From assembly GCA_028097785.1 (NCBI GenBank), contig JAOHFB010000005.1, positions 1 to 42,471 of the forward strand: a DNA stretch of 42,471 nucleotides, given 5' to 3'. The notes beneath the pieces are model-generated. The model ran no database searches and was not told where the DNA came from. It saw nothing but the letters and a program-made list of their open reading frames with translations. Positions 17,821-25,788 of the stretch are shown here, piece after piece. A program made the position numbers and the translations under genes. The stretch's first letter is position 1; every line of letters starts with the position of its first letter. The DNA is from Candidatus Pelagibacter sp. GTDB lineage: Bacteria; Pseudomonadota; Alphaproteobacteria; Pelagibacterales; Pelagibacteraceae.

Positions 17821-18701
17821 AGGGAATAATTCTTGCAGGTGGAAGTGGAACCAGGCTTTACCCTATAACTAAGGGGGTAGTGAAACAATTACTTCCCATT
17901 TACGACAAGCCAATGATCTACTATTCTTTGTCTGTACTAATGTTTGCTGGAATAAAAGAGATTTTAATAATTTCTACTCCTAAAGATATAGATAGATTTA
18001 AGGATATTTTTGGAGATGGGAGTTATTTAGGAATTCAAATAGAATATGCCCAACAAGAGTATCCAAATGGTATCGCAGAAGCTTTTATTATAGGAGAGAA
18101 ATTTATAGGAAACGATGAAGTTTGTTTGGTTCTTGGAGATAACTTAATATATGGTGAAGGATTAATTAAATTACTTCAAGATAGTAAACAAAAGGTTAAA
18201 AATAAAAATAAAAGTGTTGTTTTTGGTTATTATGTAGATGATCCTTCTGCTTATGGAGTTGTAGATTTTGACTCAAATAACAAAGTTACAAGCATTGAAG
18301 AAAAGCCCCAGAGCCCGAAAAGTAATTATGCAGTTATTGGCTTATATTTTTATCCTAATGATGTTATTCAAATGGCAAAAAAAGTTAAACCATCACTTTC
18401 AGGCGAGTTACAGATAACATCAATTAATCAAGAATATTTAAATTTAGAAAGAATTGATGTAAAAATTCTAGGGCGTGGTTTTGCTTGGCTTGATACAGGA
18501 ACACATGAAGCATTGCTTGAAGCTAGCAAATTTATTGAGGTTATAGAAAAACGGCAAGGTCTTAAAATTGCCTGTCTTGAGGAGATAGCATATAATCAAG
18601 GTTATATTTCAAAAGATCAATTAATTAAAGTTGGCAACGAATTGTCAAAAAATAGTTATGGAAAATATCTTTTGAAAATAGCAAATTTAAGAAATCATTA
18701 A
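17817..18701 (+). CDS. rmlA: Glucose-1-phosphate thymidylyltransferase
   Basis: Makes dTDP-glucose from dTTP and glucose-1-phosphate, the entry to all dTDP-deoxy sugars. The 294 residues match RmlA length. It begins [18 protein letters not shown] with the nucleotide-binding glycine loop, then [41 protein letters not shown] and [14 protein letters not shown], all canonical. The frame is open upstream to an ATG at 17790, but the RmlA N terminus starts at 17817, where ATGA overlaps the fdtB stop; I chose that start. It lies 27 bases before rmlB. Confidence 0.95.
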   Translation: MKGIILAGGSGTRLYPITKGVVKQLLPIYDKPMIYYSLSVLMFAGIKEILIISTPKDIDRFKDIFGDGSYLGIQIEYAQQEYPNGIAEAFIIGEKFIGNDEVCLVLGDNLIYGEGLIKLLQDSKQKVKNKNKSVVFGYYVDDPSAYGVVDFDSNNKVTSIEEKPQSPKSNYAVIGLYFYPNDVIQMAKKVKPSLSGELQITSINQEYLNLERIDVKILGRGFAWLDTGTHEALLEASKFIEVIEKRQGLKIACLEEIAYNQGYISKDQLIKVGNELSKNSYGKYLLKIANLRNH

Positions 18702-18728
18702 GAAAGTTATTTATAAATTTATTTTTCA

Positions 18729-19811
18729 ATGAATAAAAAAATATTAGTAACGGGTGGAGCTGGTTTTATCGGTTCAGCAGTTGTACGTCATATAATTAAA
18801 AATACTAACCATATTGTTATTAATGCAGACAAACTTACTTACGCAGGTAATTTAGAATCTTTATCATCAATTCAGAATGATCAAAGATATACTTTTGAGC
18901 AAGTAGATATCTGTAATTCTGTTAATATCTCAAAGATTTTTAAAACACATCAACCTGATTTTGTATTACATTTGGCTGCAGAGTCACATGTTGACAGATC
19001 CATTGATGGTCCTGCTAAATTTATTCAAACTAATATTATTGGCACTTATGTTTTGCTTGAAGCATCTAGAGATTATTGGATGAATTTAGATGGTGACAAA
19101 AAAAAAAGATTTATATTTCATCATGTATCAACTGACGAGGTATATGGGGATTTAGAGCCCCAAGATGACCCATTTACAGAAGAAACATCGTACTCTCCAA
19201 GTTCTCCTTATTCTGCAACTAAGGCAAGTTCTGATCATTTAGTAAGAGCATGGCATCGTACATTTAAACTTCCTGTTTTGATCACAAATTGCTCTAACAA
19301 TTATGGTCCATATCAATTTCCAGAAAAACTTATACCGCTTATTATTCTTAACGCATTAGGAGGTAAAAAATTACCAATTTACGGTAATGGTAAGCAAGTT
19401 CGAGATTGGCTTTATGTCAATGATCATGCAAAAGCATTACTTCATGTAATGTTTAATGGAAAGATTGGAGAAACTTATAATATTGGGGGCCATAACGAAC
19501 TTGAAAATATTGAAGTTGTAAAAACTGTTTGCAGCATACTAGACAATTTAATGCCAAGTAAATTTGAAGGAATTAATAAATATGATCAACTTATTAGTCA
19601 TGAAGATGATAGACCCGGACATGATTTAAGATATTCTATTGATGCAACCAAAATGAAAAATACTTTAAATTGGATCCCAGAAGAAACTTTTATAACTGGC
19701 ATAAATAAGACTGTAAAATGGTATTTAGAAAACAAAGCTTGGTGTGATCGAGTTAAAAATGGCAATTATCAGGGTGAAAGATTAGGAAAAATTAAAATTG
19801 AAAATGTATAG
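18729..19811 (+). CDS. rmlB: dTDP-glucose 4,6-dehydratase
   Basis: NAD-dependent extended SDR of 360 residues that converts dTDP-glucose to dTDP-4-keto-6-deoxyglucose. Motifs are TGGAGFIGS (8-16), [25 protein letters not shown], the catalytic Thr135-Asp136-Glu137 (STDEVYGD) and Tyr161/Lys165 (YSATK), and [15 protein letters not shown]. RmlC and RmlD are absent from the window, so the keto sugar is directed to FdtA/FdtB and not to rhamnose, unless those genes are elsewhere. It is the last of the four linked dTDP-sugar genes; the next gene starts 43 bases downstream. Confidence 0.95.
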   Translation: MNKKILVTGGAGFIGSAVVRHIIKNTNHIVINADKLTYAGNLESLSSIQNDQRYTFEQVDICNSVNISKIFKTHQPDFVLHLAAESHVDRSIDGPAKFIQTNIIGTYVLLEASRDYWMNLDGDKKKRFIFHHVSTDEVYGDLEPQDDPFTEETSYSPSSPYSATKASSDHLVRAWHRTFKLPVLITNCSNNYGPYQFPEKLIPLIILNALGGKKLPIYGNGKQVRDWLYVNDHAKALLHVMFNGKIGETYNIGGHNELENIEVVKTVCSILDNLMPSKFEGINKYDQLISHEDDRPGHDLRYSIDATKMKNTLNWIPEETFITGINKTVKWYLENKAWCDRVKNGNYQGERLGKIKIENV

Positions 19812-19854
19812 CAATTGTTAATTAAATACAAAAGTTAATAAAATAGACTATTTA

Positions 19855-20760
19855 ATGATTAAAAATAAATTTAAGAAATTAATAAACAAACTTTTATCAG
19901 CAATTAATTTAAAAATTATCAAACTTAATGTTTTTGATCCACATGATTTTACAAATATTAAGATTAATCCTCTGACTGCTCAATATTTGTCTGGTTATAG
20001 ACCCATGGTCATAAACATTAGTTTAAAAAATGGAAGGACTAGTAACTGGTTTGAAATGTCAGATGAAAGCCTAGATCCGGCAATTTTTGCAATTAAAAAT
20101 GCTTTAAAAAAAGATTTAGAAGGCGAAGATTTGTATAAAGATATATTGAATACTTTAAAAGAAAATCATTCTTTGATGAAATGTAAAAATGCATCACATT
20201 CATTGAATATAGAGTCTAATGACGATGAAGATATTAAAAAATATCCTTGGTGGGCTATTGTTCATCCTTGGGACGATTATACATTTGAAGATAAAATAAA
20301 AAATTATCCATACGATATAAAACGAAACAGGGAAAAAAATGGAATGCATATTGCATCTAGTGATCCCAATATAATTATAAAAGAAAACTATGAAAATAGT
20401 TGGCCTTCTCATGCAAAACAATATGTTAATCTTATAAATAAAATCAAAGAGCATGGTTTTCAATATGGTTCTGAGTATGGTTATGTATCTGCTGAAATTT
20501 TTATTGAAAAAAATAAATTATGTTGGAAACCTGGTGCGGAGGGTAATCATAGAATGGCTGTAGCTGCCGCGCTAGGTTTTAAAAATATACCAGTTTTAGT
20601 AACAAAAATTATTAGATTAGATGAATTAGAATATTGGCCAAATGTAGTTAAAGGCCTATTCAGTAAAGATCAAGCTAAAAAAATTTTCTTTGATATTTTT
20701 AATGCCAAACCTCAAAAAATTAATGAAGATTGGGTAAAAAAATTATTAAATAAAAATTGA
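19855..20760 (+). CDS. Uncharacterised protein with C-terminal ParB/Srx-like domain
   Basis: I do not recognise a named function for this 301-residue protein. The N-terminal part (1-100) is basic and carries LKNGRT (58-62) and LDPAIFAIKNALKK (73-86), both shared with the broken paralogue at 13359. The middle has WWAIVHPWDDYTFEDK. The C-terminal part ends in PGAEGNHRMAVAAALGFKNI (226-245) then PVLVT. The GNHR-x2-A-x4-LG-x3-IPV pattern is the signature of the ParB/sulfiredoxin-fold nucleotide-binding superfamily, which includes CTPases and small-molecule kinases such as SerK. There is no signal peptide or membrane span. It sits amid dTDP-sugar and glycosyltransferase genes with no chromosome-partition genes nearby, so a glycan-related role is inferred. 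Confidence 0.75.
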   Translation: MIKNKFKKLINKLLSAINLKIIKLNVFDPHDFTNIKINPLTAQYLSGYRPMVINISLKNGRTSNWFEMSDESLDPAIFAIKNALKKDLEGEDLYKDILNTLKENHSLMKCKNASHSLNIESNDDEDIKKYPWWAIVHPWDDYTFEDKIKNYPYDIKRNREKNGMHIASSDPNIIIKENYENSWPSHAKQYVNLINKIKEHGFQYGSEYGYVSAEIFIEKNKLCWKPGAEGNHRMAVAAALGFKNIPVLVTKIIRLDELEYWPNVVKGLFSKDQAKKIFFDIFNAKPQKINEDWVKKLLNKN

Positions 20761-20835
20761 TACTTTGATAAAAAGAATTTGAGTTTATACTAAAATAATT
20801 ATTTAACAAAAAACTAATAAATATTTAAGAGTACA

Positions 20836-21468
20836 ATGGAAAATATTTTAAGCAATAAAATATTAAGAATAAATCCTCATGCACTCACCTATTATTCTGC
20901 ACCACCAAATTGGTGGTGGTTTAATCCTTTAGATCAAAAAATTAAAATTATATTTATTAAAAAATTTTTAAAAAAGCATGCTTTGTATAAATCTTTTTAT
21001 GGTGGAAATTGGGATATTAATGCAACTTATTTCGATAAAACACATTGGTTTGTTAGAATTAAAGATTTTAAAAATAATATTAAAAAATTAGATTCTTCAT
21101 TATGGTATAAATTAATTATTAAAGAAATAAATTCTAAAGGATTTTATATTCATAAAAAAACTTTAATAAGGAATGAAAAAGAAGTAATAAATTTTTTTGA
21201 AAATTATTTAATGTCACTAATTGACTCTTTAAGTAAAAATAAATTTGTCATAGAAAATGAAGATGATATGCCTCAAGTATTAATTGGAAGAGATGGTCAA
21301 TTAATTAAAAGTGCACACGGATGTCATAGGCTTGCAATAATTAAATTATTTAACATTAAATGTGATTTTCCAGTTAAAATAATTGGAGTCCATAAAAACT
21401 TTAAATTAAAAGATAAAAAAAAATTGGATAATTTTGATAAAATATATAATTATGTAAAAATTACTTAG
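20836..21468 (+). CDS. Uncharacterised protein with ParB/Srx-like motif, unrelated N terminus
   Basis: A 210-residue protein of unknown function. The N-terminal part has a Trp/Tyr-rich segment (ALTYYSAPPNWWWFNP, 16-31) and is otherwise Lys/Ile-rich. The C-terminal part reads VLIGRDGQLIKSAHGCHRLA (148-167) then IIKLFNIKCDFPVKIIGVHK: a G-x-D-G turn followed by HG-x-HR-LA and PV, again the ParB/Srx pattern. It shows no clear similarity to its 301-residue neighbour outside that motif, so two distinct ParB-fold families stand side by side. Gaps of 75 and 54 bases flank it and hold nothing else. Both follow the dTDP-amino sugar genes and precede a GT2 transferase. Confidence 0.72.
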   Translation: MENILSNKILRINPHALTYYSAPPNWWWFNPLDQKIKIIFIKKFLKKHALYKSFYGGNWDINATYFDKTHWFVRIKDFKNNIKKLDSSLWYKLIIKEINSKGFYIHKKTLIRNEKEVINFFENYLMSLIDSLSKNKFVIENEDDMPQVLIGRDGQLIKSAHGCHRLAIIKLFNIKCDFPVKIIGVHKNFKLKDKKKLDNFDKIYNYVKIT

Positions 21469-21522
21469 ATTTTATTTAAATACAATAATATTCTTAAATC
21501 ATTATTAAAAAATAATTTATAA

Positions 21523-22335
21523 ATGACAAAAATTTCGATTGTTACAGCAACTTATAATGCAGAAAAATTTATTGAAAGAAATATTCAAAACATTATTTCT
21601 CAAAATGTTAAAAATGTTGAACATATTTTAGTTGATGGGATGAGTACTGACAAGACCCTGGATATAGTTAATAAACATAGATCCCATTTTTCAAAAATAA
21701 TTATTGAGAAAGATTATGGAATTTATGATGCAATGAATAAAGGTATACTAGCTGCAAAAGGTGATCTAGTTGGAATTCTTAATGCAGATGATTACTACAA
21801 TAAAGATACATTAAATCTTATTTTAAAAACTTATGAATTATCAAAAAAAAAAGATCTAATAATTTATGGTGACATGTATCAGGATTATGATGGGATAAAA
21901 TCTTTTTCATATGGAGATCTTTCAAACTTTGCTTTTCAAAATGACAAGATTCGAATTAATCATCCAACTGTGTTTGTTTCAAAATCTATATATAATAAAA
22001 TTGGTTTATTTGACATAACATACACAAGGGGTGCTGATAAAGAATTTTTAATACGTGCATACAATCATAAGTTCTCCTTTATAAAGATAAATAAAATATT
22101 AGCTTTTTTTAAATTAGGCGGTTTTACTTCATCGTACGATTTAAAATCAGTTATTGATAGAACTATCGAAGAATATAAATTATATCGAAAATATTATTCA
22201 ATAAGATATGTGATAAAAAATACACTAATACAATTTTTAAGATTATCCAAAAACTTAATATTAATTAATATTTTAGGTCAAAGGAATTTTTTAAAAAACC
22301 AAATTAAAAAGCTGAAGAAACAAAGTAATATATAA
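21523..22335 (+). CDS. GT2-family glycosyltransferase
   Basis: A 270-residue inverting GT-A transferase. ISIVTATYNAEKFIERNIQN (4-23) begins the fold. DYGIYDAMNKGILAAKGDLV (64-83) and NADDYY (87-92) form the WcaA/WbbD-type donor and metal site; HPTVFVSKSIY and GADKEFLIRAY (around 164-170 for the latter) match the acceptor side. The C terminus is basic and hydrophobic and may associate with the membrane. It is the last gene of the plus block and converges on the methyltransferase gene with a 27-base gap and no obvious hairpin terminator. Confidence 0.88.
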   Translation: MTKISIVTATYNAEKFIERNIQNIISQNVKNVEHILVDGMSTDKTLDIVNKHRSHFSKIIIEKDYGIYDAMNKGILAAKGDLVGILNADDYYNKDTLNLILKTYELSKKKDLIIYGDMYQDYDGIKSFSYGDLSNFAFQNDKIRINHPTVFVSKSIYNKIGLFDITYTRGADKEFLIRAYNHKFSFIKINKILAFFKLGGFTSSYDLKSVIDRTIEEYKLYRKYYSIRYVIKNTLIQFLRLSKNLILINILGQRNFLKNQIKKLKKQSNI

Positions 22336-22362
22336 ATATTGTATTTAAATTTTAAAGATTTT

Positions 22363-23250
22363 TTATTTGTCTTTATAGTATTCTTGAGTCTCAATATGCC
22401 ATCTTTCAAAAAAAGATAAAACTTCATCACAATTATCTACTTCGAAACTATCATCATCTAATTTATCTACTTTTTTTGCGATCAAGCAAAGATAATCACT
22501 ATCAATATATCTATTAATATTTGTAATTTTAAAACCAGCTACTTGAAGTAAATTAGCTAATGAGTTAGCACTAAAATGATAAGGATGTAAATCCACAGAT
22601 AATTTAGAGAAATAATAATTCAATGGTTTTTTAAAAGGCACCAAAATTCTACTCCCCTCAGCAACAACTATATGTCCGCCAGGTTTTAACATCTCAAAGG
22701 CTGAATGCATCATATCTAAGCATGATGCGCTGTTAACCAATGTCCACATTATTGTTATTATATCAAATTTTCTATCATTAATATTACTGCTTTGAGCATA
22801 TTCTTCAATTGTACCAGTAAAACAATCAAACTCTTTAATTAAAAGTTGTTCACAATTTTTTTTAGATGGCTCTATACCATAGCAATTAGCCTGATAGTCT
22901 TTTCCTGAAATGATCTCAAAAAATTGACCTTCACCAGCTCCAATGTCACATACATCTTTATTTTTCAAATCTAAATGCATATGCGCAAAATCAGCTACAT
23001 ATGTATGTCTCGCTTTAACAGCTGGAATTCTTGCGGTATAAGTTCGATCATCAAATTTATTACTGTAAACCTCATCCGACCAAGCTTTAGCAATTTCTTT
23101 CGCTGATCTTAAATGTTTGGCTCTCACAAGGCCACTATTTTTACAAACATATAAATATTGATTGTTGGTATAAAGTTTACTTGAAGGTATCTCTATCATT
23201 TCTCCAACTCCATTAAAGTCGTCAATAATTTTTTCTTTGATTAATTTCAT
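22363..23250 (-). CDS. SAM-dependent methyltransferase at the end of the amidine operon
   Basis: A 295-residue protein. Residues 1-90 are a family-specific region (LYVCKNSGLVRAKH, YTARIPAVKARHTYVADF), followed by a Methyltransf_23-like core: CDIGAGEGQFFEI (101-113), GIEPSKKN, IITIMWTLVNSA and EMLKPGGHIVVAEG. It is the last gene of the right minus block, 25 bases after the WbpG-like amidotransferase. N-methylated acetimidoyl groups are known on legionaminic acid of Legionella LPS, so methylation of an amidine or other group on the nonulosonate-like sugar is an attractive guess. O-methylation of another sugar is equally possible. Confidence 0.84.
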   Translation of the reverse strand: MKLIKEKIIDDFNGVGEMIEIPSSKLYTNNQYLYVCKNSGLVRAKHLRSAKEIAKAWSDEVYSNKFDDRTYTARIPAVKARHTYVADFAHMHLDLKNKDVCDIGAGEGQFFEIISGKDYQANCYGIEPSKKNCEQLLIKEFDCFTGTIEEYAQSSNINDRKFDIITIMWTLVNSASCLDMMHSAFEMLKPGGHIVVAEGSRILVPFKKPLNYYFSKLSVDLHPYHFSANSLANLLQVAGFKITNINRYIDSDYLCLIAKKVDKLDDDSFEVDNCDEVLSFFERWHIETQEYYKDK

Positions 23251-23275
23251 ATTTTTTAATTTACCCCTATTAAAG

Positions 23276-24397
23276 TTACATTATAGACCATTTTAGTTTC
23301 CATTCATTTTTGTTGTTTTTTATCCAAATCTCATCATTTCGATGCTGATCGATTATTTTATAAAATTCATCCTCTGCTAAATCCAAATAATTTAATACAT
23401 CGTCTAACCAATTTGAAGGGAATTCTCCATCATACTTTTTACACAAACTTAAAGCCTCTTCTCTTTTCATATGACCATTCTGAATAAATCTTGAGGTATC
23501 TCTAACGCACCTTCCAAAGCCGAATTTAATATACTGAAGATAATAATATAGATCATCAAATTTATCGTCTAAACTATCAAAATCTGTGAATGTCCCACAA
23601 GTCCGCTTTGGCGATGTCATAAAATTAATTTTATCTTTTATATATTTATAATTTTCAAACATGCTCCAGCGGTGAAAATAAGCAAAATACATAGACTTGA
23701 TACCAGCAGACTCAATTTTATCTCTAGATGGGTAAATATATGGGTTTAAATCTTTTTGAGAGACGCCTTCCATTTCCCAGTTACGCGGATCGTCTCCAAT
23801 TTGATGCTCAATTACTTCTGTAAAATCTCTAATTTTTTTTGATTCTTCAGTTAAAACTTTGCCACCATATTCGCTTTCTCCATGTTCTGCATAAAAGATT
23901 AATTTGATATTATAATTAACAGCTACCTGAACAGGAATTGTATTAACACCAGCGTCCCATCCGACTTTTGGATTTCCTCTTTCTATGAAAAATCTTTTAG
24001 CTAAAATTTGATGGACTTTTTGATTTGGTCTAAAAAAAAGATGATCAAACCCATTTCTTATCATAACCTCTCTGTTATGCTCTCCTACACTATTTGGTAA
24101 AATTGGCGAAAAAGTAACTAACAACGGATTCATGCCATACTCATATTTTAGTTTCCAGGCAATACTAGAACTATCTTTTCCTCCACTCCAAGGAACAATA
24201 CAATCCCATGAACCATCTTTTGATTTATAAGATTGGATTAGAGATTTAAATTCTTTTTTTCTTTCCTCCCAATCGATACTCTTTTTTTCTTCTGCATTGA
24301 TACATGCATTACAAATACCATTTTTATCAAATACAACTCTAGGTCTAGTGTTAGACATTAAACACTGAGTACAATAGATAATCTTTTCTGGTATCAT
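23276..24397 (-). CDS. wbpG: N-acetyl sugar amidotransferase (WbpG/PseA type)
   Basis: ATP-dependent enzyme that activates the carbonyl of an N-acetyl group and, with ammonia from HisH passed through HisF2, converts it to an acetamidino group. The 373 residues match the WbpG/WbuX/PseA family. An N-terminal zinc knuckle has Cys9, Cys12, Cys29 and Cys32; the PP-loop ATP site is SGGKDSSS (71-78); then YAEHGESEYGGKV and a C-terminal KRTCGTFTDFD and FGRCVRDTSR. It follows hisF2 with a 21-base gap. The three genes together reproduce the wbpG-hisH2-hisF2 set of Pseudomonas aeruginosa O5, so the assignment is strong. The target sugar is inferred to be the nonulosonate-type acid of the same operon. 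Confidence 0.92.
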   Translation of the reverse strand: MIPEKIIYCTQCLMSNTRPRVVFDKNGICNACINAEEKKSIDWEERKKEFKSLIQSYKSKDGSWDCIVPWSGGKDSSSIAWKLKYEYGMNPLLVTFSPILPNSVGEHNREVMIRNGFDHLFFRPNQKVHQILAKRFFIERGNPKVGWDAGVNTIPVQVAVNYNIKLIFYAEHGESEYGGKVLTEESKKIRDFTEVIEHQIGDDPRNWEMEGVSQKDLNPYIYPSRDKIESAGIKSMYFAYFHRWSMFENYKYIKDKINFMTSPKRTCGTFTDFDSLDDKFDDLYYYLQYIKFGFGRCVRDTSRFIQNGHMKREEALSLCKKYDGEFPSNWLDDVLNYLDLAEDEFYKIIDQHRNDEIWIKNNKNEWKLKWSIM

Positions 24398-24418
24398 TAT
24401 TTTTGAGGATGATTAGGT

Positions 24419-25165
24419 TTATTTTCGTACATCAAGACCTTTGAGATACATATATTTTTTTGCACTATCAATACTTAATTTTGTAAAATGATAAATATTT
24501 GTTGTACATACCCCTGCTGCTTTTCCAATATTAATTCCATCGACGAAATCTTGCCATTTTCCAGCTCCCCCTGAGACAAGCACTGGAATATCAATAGACT
24601 CTGAGACCATACTGTTTAGTTCATTATCATAACCCTCTAATGAACCATCCTTATCGATTGAAGTTAACATAATTTCTCCAGCGCCTAAATCTTGAACTTT
24701 TTTTGCCCATTCTAAAGGATCAAAACCTGTCGGTTGTGTTCCACATTTGCTAAAAACTTCGTACTTTCCATTTTTTGTTTTTTTTACATCAATTGAGACG
24801 ACCACACATTGTGTTCCATATTTTTTAGCAACAGAAGTAATAAATTCTGGTTTTTCTAAAGCTTTTGTATTAATAACTATTTTATCTGCACCACAATGTA
24901 ATAATTTAGAAAAATCTGACTCTGAGCTAACTAATCCACCAACTGTTAATGGAACAAAACAATCCTCAGCAAATTTCTGAACAATGTCATAAAATTTTTC
25001 ACTATTTTTTTTTATTCCTCTTGTGATATCAAGAATTATAACTTCATCAACCAACCAAGAGTCCACAAAGTTTATGGTGTAGCGGTAATCTGGAATAAAA
25101 TTTTTCGTTCTAAAAAGGACGCCGTTGTTAAATGTAAGAATTGTAATAAGTCTTTTCCTTAACAT
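24419..25165 (-). CDS. hisF: HisF2/AglZ-like subunit for acetamidino sugar formation
   Basis: A beta/alpha barrel of 248 residues related to imidazole glycerol phosphate synthase cyclase, with DEVIILDITRG (40-50), VGGLVS, GADKIVINTKAL and GEIMLTSIDKDGSLEGYD. The catalytic Asp11 of true HisF is missing: MLRKRLITILT has Thr at position 11. The second catalytic acid is kept (Asp126 in SIDVKK). Loss of Asp11 fits the HisF2 group, where the barrel acts as an ammonia channel and scaffold and not as a cyclase. It starts 2 bases after hisH. A role in histidine synthesis is unlikely because no other his genes are present. Confidence 0.9.
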   Translation of the reverse strand: MLRKRLITILTFNNGVLFRTKNFIPDYRYTINFVDSWLVDEVIILDITRGIKKNSEKFYDIVQKFAEDCFVPLTVGGLVSSESDFSKLLHCGADKIVINTKALEKPEFITSVAKKYGTQCVVVSIDVKKTKNGKYEVFSKCGTQPTGFDPLEWAKKVQDLGAGEIMLTSIDKDGSLEGYDNELNSMVSESIDIPVLVSGGAGKWQDFVDGINIGKAAGVCTTNIYHFTKLSIDSAKKYMYLKGLDVRK

Positions 25166-25167
25166 GA

Positions 25168-25785
25168 TTATGTTTTTTCTATAAAATTTTTTAAAATTCT
25201 AAGTCCATTAAATTGACTTTTTTCAGGATGAAATTGAGTAGCAAATATATTTTCTTGCTGTATAGCAGATACAAATTCAACTCCATATCTACATTTTCCT
25301 GTTATGATTTTGTCGTTTTTGCAATTTACATAATAGCTATGAACATAATAAAAAATAGCATCATTAGGTATTCCATCCCAAAGCACATTATCTCTACATA
25401 TTAAAAGATCATTCCACCCAACGTGTGGCACTCTTATTTTTTTATCTTCTAAACTAAATTTTTCAACAGAAGCATCAATCCAGCCCAAGCCTTTATGATG
25501 TCCAAATTCAAAACTTTCATTTGCTAGAAGTTGAAACCCTAAACAAATACCTAAAATTGGTTTTTTTTTAATCTTTACAAATTCCTCTAAAGGCTGAATC
25601 AAATTCAGGTCTTTTATATTTCTTATGCCATCTGCGTAGGCTCCTACCCCAGGAAGAATTAGCTTGTCAAAATTTTCAATTTCTAGGGCATCATTAGTGA
25701 TAACAGCATCATAACCTACTTTTCGAACTGCACCCAAGACAGAATGTAAATTCCCAAGCCCATAATCAATAATGCCTATTTTCAT
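25168..25785 (-). CDS. hisH: HisH-like class I glutamine amidotransferase subunit
   Basis: Hydrolyses glutamine and hands ammonia to its HisF-type partner. The 205 residues are HisH length. The catalytic triad is visible: Cys81 in GICLGFQLL, and His186 and Glu188 in FHPEKS. DYGLGNLHSVLGAV (7-20) and LPGVGAYADG (44-53) are the usual HisH N-terminal motifs. It starts 3 bases after the asnB stop and ends 2 bases before hisF2, so all three are probably translated together. In this setting it belongs to sugar amidination with WbpG and HisF2, not histidine synthesis. Confidence 0.92.
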   Translation of the reverse strand: MKIGIIDYGLGNLHSVLGAVRKVGYDAVITNDALEIENFDKLILPGVGAYADGIRNIKDLNLIQPLEEFVKIKKKPILGICLGFQLLANESFEFGHHKGLGWIDASVEKFSLEDKKIRVPHVGWNDLLICRDNVLWDGIPNDAIFYYVHSYYVNCKNDKIITGKCRYGVEFVSAIQQENIFATQFHPEKSQFNGLRILKNFIEKT

Positions 25786-25788
25786 TTT

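Noticed and set aside
20200..20463. 87-codon open frame antisense to the ParB-like gene
   Set aside because: Composition is biased to Phe, Ile and Tyr as expected from the reverse of a Lys/Asn-rich gene; no start context or motif.
24419..25785. hisF and hisH as part of a histidine biosynthesis operon
   Set aside because: No other his genes are present, HisF lacks Asp11, and a WbpG-type amidotransferase follows directly, so the amidino-sugar role explains the pair better.
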